Source: Leptodactylus fallax
Lineage: Eukaryota > Chordata > Amphibia > Anura > Leptodactylidae
Assembly (NCBI GenBank): GCA_947044405.1
Contig: CAMRHE010000063.1
Location: 6,735,001-6,799,000 of the forward strand
Length of the DNA stretch: 64,000 bases
Direction: 5' to 3'
In this document: positions 1-11,611 of the stretch, piece by piece
Numbering within the stretch: the stretch's first letter is position 1
How the letters are laid out: each line of letters starts with the position of its first letter
The notes under the pieces: model-generated
The model's database searches: none
Told to the model about the DNA's origin: nothing
Seen by the model: only the letters and a program-made list of their open reading frames with translations
Position numbers and translations under genes: made by a program

Positions 1-177
1 TTAATCATTTTTAGTTCTAAATATTTGGGTGTTTGCAACAGCCATTTCAATTTGATATATCTAATAACTGATGGACACAGTAATATTTCAGGATTGAAAT
101 GAGGTTTATTGTACTAACAGAAAATGTGCAATATGCATTAAACCAAAATTTGACTGGTGCAAAAGTATGGGCACCTC
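1..177 (+). repeat. Left terminal inverted repeat of Tc1 copy 1 (partial)
   Basis: Reverse complement of 1400-1576. The outer part, including the cleavage end, is outside the window. The inner short direct repeat (tggtgcaaaagtatgggcac) is at 154-173. Confidence 0.93.
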
Positions 178-192
178 AACAGAAAAGTGACA

Positions 193-1214
193 TTAATATT
201 TAGTAGATCCTCCTTTTGCAAAAATAACAGCCTCTAGTCGCTTCCTGTAGCTTTTAATCAGTTCCTGGATCCTGGATGAAGGTATTTTTGACCATTCCTC
301 TTTACAAAACAATTCTATTTCAGTTAAGTTTGATGGTCGCCGAGCATGGACAGCCCGCTTCAAATTATCCCACAGATGTTCAATGATATTCAGGTCTGGG
401 GACTGGGATGGCCATTCCAGAACATTGTAATTGTTCCTCTGCATGAATGCCTGAGTAGATTTGGAGCTGTGTTTTGGATCATTGTCTTGCTGAAATATCC
501 ATCCCCGGCGTAACTTCAAATTCGTCACTGATTCTTGTACATTATTCTCAAGAATCTGCTGATACTAAGTTGAATCCATGCGACCCTCAACTTTAACAAG
601 ATTCCCGGTGCTGGCATTGGCCACACAGCCCCAAAGCATGATGGAACCTCCACCAAATTTTACAGTGGGTAGCAAGTGTTTTTCTTGGAATGCTGTGTTT
701 TTTTGACGCCATGCATAACGCCTTTTTGTATGACCAAACAACTCAATCTTTGTTTCATCAGTCCACAGGACCTTCTTCCAAAATGAAGCTGGCTTGTCCA
801 AATGTGCTTTTGCATACCTCAGGCGACCTGTTTGTGGCGTGCTTTCAGAAACGGCTTCTTTCGCATCACTCTCCCATACAGCTTCTCCTTGTGCAAAGTG
901 TGCTGTATTGTTGACCGATGCACAGTGACACCATCTGCAGCAAGATGATGCTGCAGCTCTTTGGAGGTGGTCTGTGGATTGTCCTTGACTGTTCTCACCA
1001 TTCTTCTTCTCTGCCTTTCTGATATTTTTCTTGGCCTGCCACTTCTGGGCTTAACAAGAACTGTCCCTGTGGTCTTCCATTTCCTTACTATGTTCCTCAC
1101 AGTGGAAACTGACAGGTTAAATCTCTGAGACAACTTTTTGTATCCTTCCCCTGAACAACTATGTTGAACAATCTTTGTTTTCAGATCATTTGAGAGTTGT
1201 TTTGAGGAGCCCAT
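193..1214 (-). pseudogene. Tc1-family transposase, one frameshift and one stop
   Basis: Cut-and-paste transposase of the DD34E type. The start is taken at 1214 (residues MGSSKQLS), the usual start of this family, rather than the upstream ATG at 1259. The first open segment (1214-819) carries the N-terminal helix-turn-helix DNA-binding region and a basic GRPRK linker. A one-base frameshift near 818-822 moves the frame, after which the catalytic domain follows: Asp in WTDETK at 757-759, Asp in QQDNDPKH at 484-486, Glu in NIIEHLW at 379-381, with exactly 34 residues between the second Asp and the Glu. An in-frame TAG at 565-567 splits the catalytic domain. The C-terminus ends with GGSTKY and a TAA at 193-195. 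All three catalytic residues survive, so the decay is mild, but the gene cannot make a full protein as it stands. Confidence 0.93.
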
Positions 1215-1399
1215 GATGCCACTCTTCAGAGGAGATTCAAATAGGAGAACAACTTGCAATTGGCCACCTTAAATACCTTTTCTCATGATTGGATACACCT
1301 GGCTATGAAGTTCAAAGCTCAGTGAGGTTACAAAACCAATTTTGTGCTTCAGTAAGTCAGTAAAAAGTAGTTAGGAGTATTCAAATCAATAAAATGATA

Positions 1400-1612
1400 A
1401 GGGTACCCAAATTTTTGCACCGGTCAAATTTTGGTTTAATGCATATTGCACATTTTCTGTTAGTACAATAAACCTCATTTCAATCCTGAAATATTACTGT
1501 GTCCATCAGTTATTAGATATATCAAATTGAAATGGCTGTTGCAAACACCCAAATATTTAGAACTAAAAATGATTAAGATTAATAGGGGTGCCCAAACTTT
1601 TTCATATGACTG
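1400..1612 (-). repeat. Right terminal inverted repeat of Tc1 copy 1
   Basis: About 213 bases, ending ...catatgactg and then the TA target. It contains the inner and outer direct repeats expected to bind transposase. Confidence 0.93.
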
Positions 1613-1676
1613 TAGATAGATAGATACAGATAGGTAGGTATATAGATAAAGATAGATATGATAGATAGATATGAAG

Positions 1677-1716
<40 letters not shown>

Positions 1717-1717
1717 A
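1613..1717 (+). repeat. GATA tetranucleotide microsatellite
   Basis: Imperfect then perfect (GATA)n, with the longest clean run at 1679-1716. It directly abuts the Tc1 right end. Confidence 0.95.
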
Positions 1718-2045
1718 TCTCCCAGATTATTTGTGATATAGATCCTAATTTTAGTTGCAAACACATTTTCGGGTTTGGACCAAACCCTTCACCAGGTTGT
1801 GTTAAGGAAGTAGGATTGGAGTGCTGCTTATTTTTATATATATATTTATGTATATTACATATTTATTTTCTATCTATCTATCTATCTCTCTATCTATCTT
1901 CTATCTAATAAAAATAGAAATAAAAATTGATATTTATGTGGGTGATATATTCAAATCAGACCAACGTGTTCTGTATCAAATATTCAAAAAATAGGCAGCA
2001 TTCTACAGGATTGGAGTTCTGCCTATTTTTTGGATATCTATCTAT
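1718..2045. repeat. TATC microsatellite and diverged direct copies
   Basis: A TATC run lies at 1868-1911. The phrase aggattggagtgctgc near 1812 recurs as aggattggagttctgc near 2009. The second copy sits in a hairpin with perfect 13-base arms, aaaaaataggcag at 1986-1998 and ctgcctatttttt at about 2021-2033. Confidence 0.6.
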
Positions 2046-2959
2046 CTGGTACTGGATTTTCCCCAAGAATAGAAAACGAAGATATTCTTGTATAAATGAG
2101 ACCATCGGGAATAAGCGGTAAAGGCTATTGCGCTGTCACTTGAAGTGGACGCTCTAAGCCGCAGTGACTATACTGGGGTGCAGAGTCTAAGTGATTCCCT
2201 GGTATTCCTGTCTTAGCCAGTCCAGGGATCTGGACTTAGTTGTAGGCAATCCCCAGGTCACAGTCCGCAGTGCAGTCTCGAATTCGCGGCAGTAACGCAG
2301 CATGTAGCAAAAAGAGAGAGCGAGGTCACGAGCAAAGCTGAAGCCAATGCCAATGAAGTACAAAAATGGATTTTTATTTTATTTTTTAAAATTTTTTAAG
2401 CTTTTCTTTTAAATAATTAAAAATGAAAAAAAAAAATTCAGTTAAGTTTTTGCACTTTAAGTACAGTGGAAAGAAATAAACATGAAGAAATATTAATAAC
2501 ATTTTATGCCCCGAATGTGAAATGTTTTTAATGGCAACAAGTTAATTATGGAGTAGAATAAAAATATTTTCCTTGAGTAAGTGTTCGGGCCTTCGCTTCT
2601 CAAATACAATAAATTAAAATGGTTGGCTGCGATTTTTAATGTCTTTTGCAAACACAGAAGCGGAGGTGTTAGTCTGCAGCAGGTGTATATAATGGCGCTC
2701 GCTTCTACTCTGTGCTTTGTTATATTTCATGGCTCGGGTCTGTGAACGTTTCAGACAGGCCCTCTGTAAAGGAACATGTGCTGTTTGGACTTTTTTACAT
2801 TAAGTGATCCATTTTTATTACAAGTCAAATTCTTCTGTGCCTTTTACTGCGAGAGCGGAAAAAAACATGGCTTCAATGTGTGTGGGGAAACTGACTCTAA
2901 TGTATAGCTTGTAGCGCTTGTTGTCCTTTTTACCTATACTTGGCCCATGGGGCAGTGAA
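2046..2959. other. No gene seen; repeat fragment and AT-rich DNA
   Basis: Bases 2140-2250 (ctctaagccgcagtgac, actggggtgcagagtc, ggatctggactt) resemble the block at 26100-26200, so this is a fragment of the same dispersed repeat. 2370-2460 is AT-rich with homopolymer runs. A TATA-like gtatataatgg occurs at 2684-2694 without a gene behind it. Confidence 0.45.
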
Positions 2960-3645
2960 CATGACATATAGGTGAGTGTGCGAATAAGGGTAGGGACCCC
3001 CATAAGGCCATGGACACCCCAATCAATAGACACAATCCTAATATTAGCCATGCAGGTGACATCCAAATTTTCTTCGAAGAGGAGACTGCTTAAGAATATT
3101 AATTGGTTAACTGGATGGTGATGAATAGTGAAGGAGGTGGGGAAATTTTTTAGAATTTTTTTGAAGAAAGTTAAAATTAAAGTAAAATTTTTTTATGAAA
3201 TTAAAAATTGAGTTGAGTATGTGAACAAGAGAAGGAAGGTCCCATAGAGCCATGGTCACTCAAATCGACTGACACAAACCTAATGTTAGCCATGTGGGTG
3301 ACACCCAAATTTTTCTCGAAGAGGAGACTGCTTGAGAATATCAGATGGGTTCACTGGATGCTGATAGTGTTTGAGATGGGGAATTTTTTTTTTTAGAAAT
3401 AGGTTGTTTGACTTGGAAATTAAAAATTGAGTTGAGTATGCACCCTATAGGGCTATAGTCCCCAAAATCAACACACACAACTTTGTTGGTTTGTTGGGCG
3501 AGACCCAAATTTTTCTCAACGAAGAGACTGACAGGGAATATAAGATGAGTTTACGGGATGACGGTTAGTATAGGAGGCAAGGCATTTTTTAGAAAGTTTT
3601 TTTTTTTTTTTTTATACAAGGAGGAGGTTGTCTGATTTAGAAAAA
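2960..3645. repeat. Three diverged tandem copies of a ~200-240 bp unit
   Basis: The marker gccatgg recurs at 3008 and 3249 and as ggctatag at 3451. Each copy then has acccaaattt, cgaagaggagactg, a run of T and finally attgagttgagtatg. The copies differ by many substitutions and by indels in the T tracts, so the duplication is old. Confidence 0.8.
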
Positions 3646-4799
3646 AAAATCGAGCTGAGTGGAGTCGATCATGTGATCAATAGTTGGAAGGTCAGCTCGG
3701 GCTGGCAGAGAAACGAGAGTTACAGTAGTTCACCTCTTATGTCACACTCATTGGAGTAATGGCTGAGATACTGATTTGCCCTTTGTGCTCCTGGTTGATA
3801 GATCCCAAAATGTCTGGTCCACGATGACCAGCATTGGAGAAAACATAATTTTTTTGATACTCTGTGGAGAGTTGTTTGCGTTAGATTTCTCTACATGTTG
3901 TTGTCATGTGAATTGCAGCCATTTTAGGATATTGTTAACATGCCGCAAGAATGTATAAAAATTATATCACAAGAAATTGATGTCCTTAACAAAATCTGGG
4001 GAAAATTAATGGTGGACTCAACAGAATAAGGAGTTTTCTAGTCATCTCTACACGAGACACTGCTAGTCATTCTGTTTCTTTTGGGGGTTTTTTCAACTTT
4101 TTTGACAATTTGCCAACAGGACCATGCATTTGGGTGATGCCTAGCCTAATGTGTCACCATATTGGGAACTTTTTGGGGTGGTGTCTTCCTTGATCTTCCA
4201 CCTCTATTATGCTGCCAAAAGCTGTGTAACCCGGTCCCTACCAGTTGGACTCTTGCCAATCGAAAAATTGATAGCCATCAATATTTTAAAAAGTAGAGAT
4301 CCCCTTTAATTGTGGTCCTTTAAAGTGTGCGGTCATCGTTTTGGGGCCTAAATCTATGGCTTCATAGAACAGAAAATAGACACACTGTGAGGTAACCGGG
4401 AGAAGAGAAAACATGTTTTTACATTTCTCCAGAATAACTACTAGAAGATTTCACAAAGCATGTGGTTATTATGTAATGACAATCCATGCCAAGAAATGTG
4501 TCGAAATCTTACTTAAAGGAGAAAATGCCAAATGTATAACCCCGGATGCCTTATATTTGATGCATTCATAGCAATGTATGGGTTAGAAGGCATTCCGAGG
4601 AGAGGCTGGGAAAAATGAAAAAGAAAAAACACAGAACACAAAATTCTACTAATATATCTAGATGTTCCATTCTTCATGATTCCATTGTCCTTGCTTTGGT
4701 GGAATGTTCACGCAAATAGAATGGGCAAAGGATATGCATTGATTTTGGTCTCTATCATTGTCATTCTTATTGAGTGGTCAATGAGTGAAGAAGGAAAAA
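3646..4799. other. No gene seen
   Basis: Bases 3655-3725 (gtggagt, catgtgatcaa, gtcagc) resemble 14695-14750, so a dispersed repeat fragment is likely. A weak inverted repeat lies at 4543-4597. Short open frames here show no family resemblance. Confidence 0.4.
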
Positions 4800-5110
4800 A
4801 GCTACCAAGAGTTGAGATTCTGAAGGTCCAGAAAGGTTCACCATGTGTAGTGGTCTGGAAGGATCCACCAAGATTTGGCATTCAGAAATATTCAGTGAGA
4901 GTTCTGATTTTGAAGGATCTATTAAAAGTTGTGATTTAGAAGGAGCCAGTAAGATTTGTGATTCGAAAGGATCCACCAAGCATTGTGTTTTGGAAGGATC
5001 CACCAAAAGTTGCGATTTGCAAGGAGGCACCGAGATTTGGGATTAAAGTGAGTTTACTAAGAGTTCTGATCTGGAAGGATCCACTTAGATTTGGGATTTA
5101 GAATAGTTCA
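4800..5110. repeat. 33-bp minisatellite, about 9 diverged units
   Basis: Units are built on tggaaggatccaccaaga with a ~33-base period. Because 33 is divisible by 3, both strands stay open and give short peptides with an 11-residue period (EGSTKSCDL on plus). The reading frames follow from the repeat and are not evidence of a gene. Confidence 0.85.
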
Positions 5111-5679
5111 ACAAAGTTGAGATTCAGTGTTAGCAAACTTTTTACATCCATTTACATTTATAGTGATGTCCACACAGGCACAGTAAAATGTTGTCAGGAA
5201 ATGGAAAGTATCTCTGCTGTGCAGAGAATCTCATGACTTATATCCTAAGCCTGTCCCCATTAGGGCTTACTATCTAAATTCTAAAATAACCTCTCAGGGT
5301 ATATTTTTTCTAGAGTGTTGGAGGAAACAAAACCACTCCTTTGTACCTTGGTGAATTCGTGAGCTTAATCTACATGTACTAGGTACAAGGTGTATTCTAT
5401 GAAGCAGGATTGTGGTAGACTTCTCGAGATAATATTCTTACTCATTTCCTATTGCATAATGAATCAACTTTCTAAATAGTGTTAGTTAAAATTTTACTTC
5501 CATGCCATTGCCGTAAAGTCTGTTCAACTCCTTTACCTAGCTGGCTGTGCTGCTGTTTTTGACAGATCTGATGGCACACGGCTACGCTTAGCCTAACATA
5601 TCATCTCTCTCTGATCTTCCCTATCAGTGTTTGAGATACTAGAGGATGTTGTACACTTCAGAGTAAACTGTATTACGAA
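5111..5679. other. No gene seen
   Basis: Ordinary-looking sequence without a supported element. Confidence 0.4.
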
Positions 5680-5930
5680 GGATGGAGAGCACCCAAAGTC
5701 TGCAGGGGGAGGTGGAGAGATTACACAAGCAGCATCAGTGTAGAGAGAATGGAAAGGTATTTAGATCAAACAGGCAGCCCAGCAGGATCTGCAGGGGAAG
5801 AGATCACATACACACGCAGCATCAGTGTAAGGAGAGAAACATTGAAGAGAACCCACAGCAGAATCTGCAGGGGGAGTGGAGAGAGATTACACATACATGC
5901 TGATGGATGGAGGTTAGTGAAGGCAGCAGC
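5680..5930. repeat. Three-copy tandem repeat with tctgcagggg marker
   Basis: The marker tctgcagggg recurs at about 5699, 5790 and 5865, each followed by gagatt/gagatc and aca-rich sequence and a gcagcatcagtgt block. Spacing is ~75-90 bases with indels. Confidence 0.75.
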
Positions 5931-6339
5931 ATCCTGGACCACAGGCCTTACATCCAGCATGTATTACTGAGAGGGACACATTGTGTCCACATGTGAAAAG
6001 TCTGAAAGGCTTGAAGTGATAGTCTTAAGAGTCTTGTACCAATAGTGTTTTTATCGTATATATATGAACGTGCTGCTACCTTGACTATGAATATTAGACA
6101 TTCTTCTATGACACACTAAGGAATGGGACTGACCCCCCACGAACACACACATTTTATTTCATTCTAGCACCAATGCTTTCGATACTGACAGAGATCAAAC
6201 CATTAGGACATGCGTTTACTGTTCACAATGAGGTGACTAGCCTGGAATGTCCTTCCATAAATACAGGGCTGAGTCACGGGGATGGTAGTGGCCTGCCATC
6301 AGACTCTTTAACCCAAATTAACTAAATGAAAGCAATCTG
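5931..6339. other. No gene seen
   Basis: Nothing recognised apart from short AT-rich stretches. Confidence 0.35.
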
Positions 6340-6660
6340 TAGGGAATGTCAGGAGGAAACAAGAGTAAGAGACAGAGAGTCAGAGAATTAGTCGTAATCC
6401 TCCTGAAATTTTTAGGGAAAAACTTCATGTTTGACCTTGCCCTTCTGTGGGATGGTCATTACCATACTTCTCATACTAGAGATCGATCTGAGGCCAGGTT
6501 ACTTGTTCACTTAGTTTTTCTGTTATTCCTTCTGGAAATATATTGATGAATTAGATGTTACCATTACCCTTGTGAATGGGGTGTAACACTGTCCAGCGTT
6601 AGATTGTGTCATACCCTATTGACCAGGGGAATTGTAACACCCTATTATCAGTTCATCTAT
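6340..6660. repeat. Dispersed repeat, partial, related to 43490-43690
   Basis: The order gttattccttctggaaat, gatgttaccattaccctt, ggggtgtaacac matches gttattcctcctggaaat, gtgttaccattcccttt, ggggtgtgttca at 43500-43575. Confidence 0.65.
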
Positions 6661-6829
6661 AAGTTTCCAGAAAAGCTTGTAAAGACAAGTCATAGATTTC
6701 TAAGAAAAGTAAGTAGTTACTAAAATATACAATACTGATAGATCCTCACTGAATAGTAACTACATCTGGAATTGCCTATTGCACTTGTTATTTTTACACC
6801 AGATTGGTGCAGAAGGATTTTTAATAATT

Positions 6830-6885
6830 ATTTATATAGCCCCAACATATTCCGCAGCAATTCATAGGTTACATGTATGGTACAA
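6830..6885. repeat. Short dispersed repeat fragment
   Basis: The phrase tagccccaacatattccgca resembles a fragment I recall as common in frog DNA. The identification is from memory and unverified. Confidence 0.3.
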
Positions 6886-7404
6886 GCAGAAAGTTACAGC
6901 AGCCATGACTTCTTGCTAGCTGTTGTAACTTGATACAGATGAGGAAAAGGGAAGAAAAATGCAGAGAACAGCTCAAGTAGGAAGTGGACTATTATCTGCT
7001 CTACTCACCAAGGCCTTCTCTCTACTGCTGGATAGGACATGTCTGCAGGAAGTACAGTATGTGTAATGTATGTACCAGTATGTGTGCGGAATGAGTGTAT
7101 GTGCATATTTTTGTATGGGTGCATATTGTATAGTGGCAAATTTTGTGTGTGTGGTGAATGTTTGTATGCATAGACAATATAGCGTGTCACGTTAACTACG
7201 TTTTATTAGAGATGTCTGACAACACAATGACTATTTACCCCAAGTGCAGAAATGCCTACCTACAACTCTGCAGTGTTCCCCAGCAAGTTGCTTGGTATCC
7301 ATATGTGGCTCTTAGGTCCCCTGCATGTGGCTCCCCAGCTAGGTGCAAATATAAGTACACCAGGGATAGTATAGTCAAGGTATTACTGAAGCTTTGTACC
7401 AAGC
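6886..7404. other. No gene seen
   Basis: 7050-7180 is rich in GTGTGTATG-like words on the plus strand. The 95-residue frame at 7158-7445 runs into a palindromic-element fragment and is not supported as a gene. Confidence 0.35.
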
Positions 7405-7517
7405 ATAGGTTAAAGGTTATTTTTAGGATAGGCCATCAATATTAGGTCCCAGGTGTCAGACCCCTGCAAATCTAAGTATATGCCATCGATTGTAGAAAGT
7501 GGATAACCCCTTTAATA
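7405..7517. mobile_element. Fragment of palindromic element family B (right end)
   Basis: aggataggccatcaatatta, then a gtcagacccc block, and the terminal gataacccctttaa. Same end as the fuller copies at 38715-39075 and 56718-57079. Confidence 0.7.
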
Positions 7518-9009
7518 TTATACTAAATGCCATATGACTTGACTTGGAGTAACACCATATTTGAAGGCATCTCAAAATGTTAGGTTGATCTCTGCCCTGC
7601 TGTCTCCTCATATATTACATCACCATATTCCTATTTTACTAACACCCTACTTGGACCATAATACCAGGGGGAGATTTTGTGTATTTTGACCCCTCGGCTC
7701 TGTTCCTCTTAGCATTGGATACCATTTGGCATACGAATCTTACAGTAACCGTACATCCACTTTTTTAATGTTATCAGAGATTCCTTCCCCCTTGGATTTC
7801 CTTCTGCTTGGACATGCTAATTTATTTTTCTGACAGGCCCTCTCTTCATTTCCACTTGGTCAGACCGGAGCATGACAAATACGGCTTTTAGTGGCCAGGG
7901 ATCCAGCATGCCATCTGATCGCCTAGCTAGATTCCTTATTCATAGGCGAGCAGCAAGATATTCCTTTATAAGATTTGTCAATGCCTTTAGCCTGCCACAT
8001 TCCATCTCCGGGTTCTTCTAAGAATCCCCTTTCGATGAGCACAATGTGGGCAGCCGGCTCCCCGGCCTTCTGTCCCTCTCAGTGCCTTATTGTTCAATGT
8101 TTGCCATCTTCCTGTCTGATTTGTCATAATTTCGTGTTGACACAGGGGGTAGTAGCGCAGCTGCTTCTGCAAGGAATTCTAGCTAGGAGAATGGAGACCC
8201 TGCCTTCCTTTTCTCAGGAGATGCCTTTCATCTGGAGAGCGTGGGTCAGTGTATCTGGGTAAACCTTCCGACACCGTCTACCCCGCTTGGTAGCTGGCAG
8301 ATGCCGCCCTGTCACTCAGCCCTTTGTTCGGCAATTACAGTATGCGCTGGTAATCTAGTGGGAGCTCTAATATGCATGTATATTTTTATGTAGCTCAAAG
8401 CCCGATGAAAAGGGTTTCCTCTTATCAGAACAGAAGGATATGATTTCATCTGAATGGAATCTGACCTCTGGGGTGCCCTCCTCCTGACTTAAGCCAGCCA
8501 TTGCCTCTTGTGCCCCCTTATTCTCACAGGGTGAAAAAAGAAGGAAAAAAAAAAACCTCCACAATTGTCTCGTAAGATCCGAGAGCAGAAGTTTTCGAAG
8601 CAAACGTCTCCCAGACGGCATAGGAAATGAACCCGACTTTTCAACTTTAAAATATGGGAATGTGAGCCGCTTAAGCCACTATGTCACATAAATACATAAC
8701 ACCTCTCAGGCCCAGACAGCCTGATACAATCCTACAGAATAGAAGTCCAGGCGGAATAAAAATAATAATAAAAAAAAAAAAGTTCTGGACTGTTCTTTCC
8801 TTAAAGAATTCTTTCCAGTCGTGGTATAGAGGAGTGGGCTACTGACATCAGCATAAATCATTCTCTATTAGATGTACAGACTGGTGGGGAAAGAGGAGGC
8901 CATGTTACTGGTGGATGGCGTTGGTTGTCAATAGATTCATGTCACCGGATATTCATTGGTTCGTCCACCTGTTTCATTTTTGGCATGACCAAGAAGTATT
9001 ATTATTATA
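7518..9009. other. No gene seen; possibly single-copy DNA
   Basis: About 1.5 kb with balanced composition (7850-8350 especially) and no repeat recognised. A short poly-A tract lies near 8770. It could contain conserved non-coding sequence, but nothing here shows it directly. Confidence 0.3.
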
Positions 9010-9475
9010 CATTGGCGTCTCTTCAGACCCCAGAATATAATAAGTGGAGGCCCAAGGGAGGTGCGTAAATATAATAAACACTAATACTCACCTTTCCTCA
9101 CCTCTTGTGGCTACTCTGCAGCATCTGGTGCTCCCTCAGGGTCCTCTTTTGACCTTCTGGCTGAGGTCACCGGTAGACCACTGAAGCCTGTGATTGGACC
9201 TCAGTGGTTAGGTGGGGCACGCTGACATCATCATAACGCTATATGATGTTGGTGCGCCCCATGTGACTGCTGAGCCCCAATCACAGACCTCTATGGTCCT
9301 CTGGAGCACATGATGTTAACCAAAAGAGGACCATAAGGGAGAACCAGATGGATCAACGGAGCCCAGGAGAGGTGAGGGAAAGTGAGACAAGTATTTATTA
9401 TGTTTTATTTCAAACCTCCCTTGGGTCTCCACTTATTATACTCTGGGACTGAAGAGACCTCAGAGTATAATAGTG
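9010..9475. mobile_element. Foldback element family F1, copy 1
   Basis: Two long inverted arms: cagaatataataagtggag and agggaggtgcg on the left (9030-9065), mirrored by cctcccttgggtctccactt and attatactctggg (9415-9448). A CpG-containing core includes a tgatgt / acatca hairpin. A related copy is at 22170-22590. No coding capacity, so it is non-autonomous. Confidence 0.85.
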
Positions 9476-10729
9476 ATTTGTGAGTGACTTGTCCCCAAAG
9501 TTTTGAGCCTGGATCGAACCCGAAACTTTTGACAAATCTGGTTTGTTTCAAACTGCTTCGCTCATTTCTAGTTGTGAATCCAATCATTCAGCTGGTTCCA
9601 AAAGGAAGAAATATTGCACCCTCTATGGGGTATTTTAACTATATGGCAAAAATTCTTCTCCATCGGGCGCTATTGACCTGGACCCCAGTGGACGGTTCTT
9701 GATTTGGGGTGTTGTCCCAATGTCCTCGGTGGCATGTCCTTTTTACGACCCTATCTGTGTCCTCAGGATACAGATAGAGCTGCATATAATCGTGCAACTG
9801 AGATCCGTCATCTCCTTGCTCCACTCTCGCTCGTACACTTGGCACAAGAAGGCGCAATATGATGATGTCATTGGGTTTGCTGCACAGAACTGGAAATAGG
9901 TTGTATTTTTTTCCTTAAAGAAAATCTCTACTCCTGTAAAACACATCAGATGACACTGATTTTTTTTTTTTCCCTAAAGTCCTTCAGAGCACACATGACT
10001 TCATGGATTTGTACAGGAAATCTGTGGGTGCTGCAAAGGGACAGATTTTGCCCAATATGCACAATGTAAAAAGTCACGAATTTAATGTCAACATTATAAA
10101 GTACTGAATACATAATGGGGCACTTAAATGTTTGGCTTTTAGGGTCAATTCATTGTTGTCTAGCAAACAGAACCCAATAAGGAGTGGGGGAAGGGAAGTG
10201 ATATTTGTTCAGGGCATATTTCTGTTTTAGGAAATTGGTTGTCAGATCTCAAACCCACTCAGCCATTGGCTTGGCTCGTCTCTGAGCTCCATAGATGGCA
10301 ATAGAAAGGCTGTAAATGTTACCTAGAAGTTATAAAATGTAGGGTCATGGTGGGTCATAGACCTCTGCATCCTAGACATAAGGATGTTGGCACAAATCCT
10401 TTGTAACAGTGGTCACCAAACTGTAGCTCTCCAGATGTTGTCCCAAAAATCATATTTATGGTGCTAAAAACTCATTTGGGAAACCAACAATCTCAATGAC
10501 AATGGGGGTCCCATTCCTTGTTTTATGGATTTATTTATTGCATTATAAAGTGGCTGGGAATGCAATTCTCCATTGACATGACTAAGAATCTTGAAACTAT
10601 TTAGGATTTTTGAGCTAATAGAGGGAAGTCCCTTATTCAGGATCTCCATTGATTACTTGGAGTCGGGATCAGTTACAAAGAGTATCTCTCACCCTGGAGG
10701 ACCCAGTATGTTTGGGCTTTACTTTATTA
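9476..10729. other. No gene seen; small repeat fragments
   Basis: 9505-9520 read on the minus strand contains ggttcgatcc, which fits a Pol III B-box, but no A-box or tRNA fold was found. 10409-10450 (ggtcaccaaactgtagctct) looks like half of the palindromic hAT-type element at 19991-20148. Confidence 0.35.
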
Positions 10730-10890
10730 CAGTGGGCATCATGTAATTCATCATATGTCCTGTGGTGTCACTGCAGGGAAATTAAGCACTAAGTTCTCTG
10801 GCAGAATAAAGCGATCACTGAGGTTCACAGCAGCAGGACAACCTAGGATCATCTTGATTTTGGAGAAACCTTTAAAAAATCAGGATTTGG
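10730..10890 (+). repeat. Dispersed repeat containing tgcagggaaat
   Basis: cctgtggtgtcactgcaggg matches the minus strand of 18430-18465 (cctgtggtggcgctgcaggg), so two copies lie in opposite orientation. Confidence 0.6.
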
Positions 10891-11611
10891 GGGTTTTAGA
10901 GACATAGTTTTTGGGTTCCATGTAAATAACCATAACATCTGCTGAAGAACAGACGCATAAGGAAGAGGCAGCAGAGATCAAATACAGAACTCATCCATGT
11001 TATTACCATAACCTGCAAACTATTTCATCTTTTAAATTATAGTCCATTAACCTGTCAAGGAAAGACAAAAATTGAGCAGAGGTCACAGGTCAACTGGCAA
11101 GTATCAGGAGACAGTGATATTTGTTTTCAGGCAAGGTTTTAAGATGTGATCGCTTCCCAACAGCCAAGAAATTACATTTTTTTTCTCTGTTGACATCTTA
11201 AACAACGAAGGAATTCTAAAATTGTTTGTTATGTGCAAACAAACGCTACAAATGATTTCAAGGTCTATTTTGTCTCCTTTACATTCTTCATATTTATCTT
11301 TATTCTGCTGTGCGCCCATGTTTTATGGCCCTTCAGAATAGTGATTATTGGGCTGGCGGAGACTGAAGTGTTTGTAATGGAATCATTATAAATATCCTTC
11401 TCGGAGTATCCGTGTTATGTATGCAGCAATGTTTTATGGAAATATGTGGAAATATTAACAGGCGGCTGTTATCACAACAATCTACCATAATTACTGCTAC
11501 AATGCATCTAATCTAATCGTCTTAACTAAGAATCTACATACAGACATATAGCTCACATGCCTTTGTGTCATAGTTCTGCATAGGAGCTGCGTACTCTCAT
11601 TCGATTTTTAA
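10891..11611. other. No gene seen
   Basis: Unremarkable AT-rich sequence. Confidence 0.35.

Larger units (their letters stand above)
1..1614 (-). mobile_element. Tc1/mariner transposon copy 1, left end cut by window
   Basis: A Tc1-like element read on the minus strand. The right end closes at about 1612 with the TA target dinucleotide at 1613-1614. The matching outermost ~37 bases of the left end lie before base 1. Long terminal inverted repeats (1-177 against 1400-1576, continuing to 1612) frame a decayed transposase. The right repeat holds two short direct repeats, gggtacccaaatttttgca at 1401-1419 and gggtgcccaaactttttca at 1586-1604; the left inner copy is at 154-177. This is the IR/DR layout known from Sleeping Beauty-type elements. 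Immediately to the right lies a GATA array, so the element sits in or beside a microsatellite. Its inverted repeats differ from those of the other two Tc1 copies in the window. Confidence 0.95.

Noticed and set aside
4676..5046. Overlapping frames on both strands with 11-residue repeats
   Set aside because: They follow from a 33-base minisatellite, which keeps the frame open on both strands.
9500..9525. tRNA gene or tRNA-derived SINE
   Set aside because: A B-box-like ggttcgatcc is present on the minus strand, but there is no A-box at the right distance and no cloverleaf.
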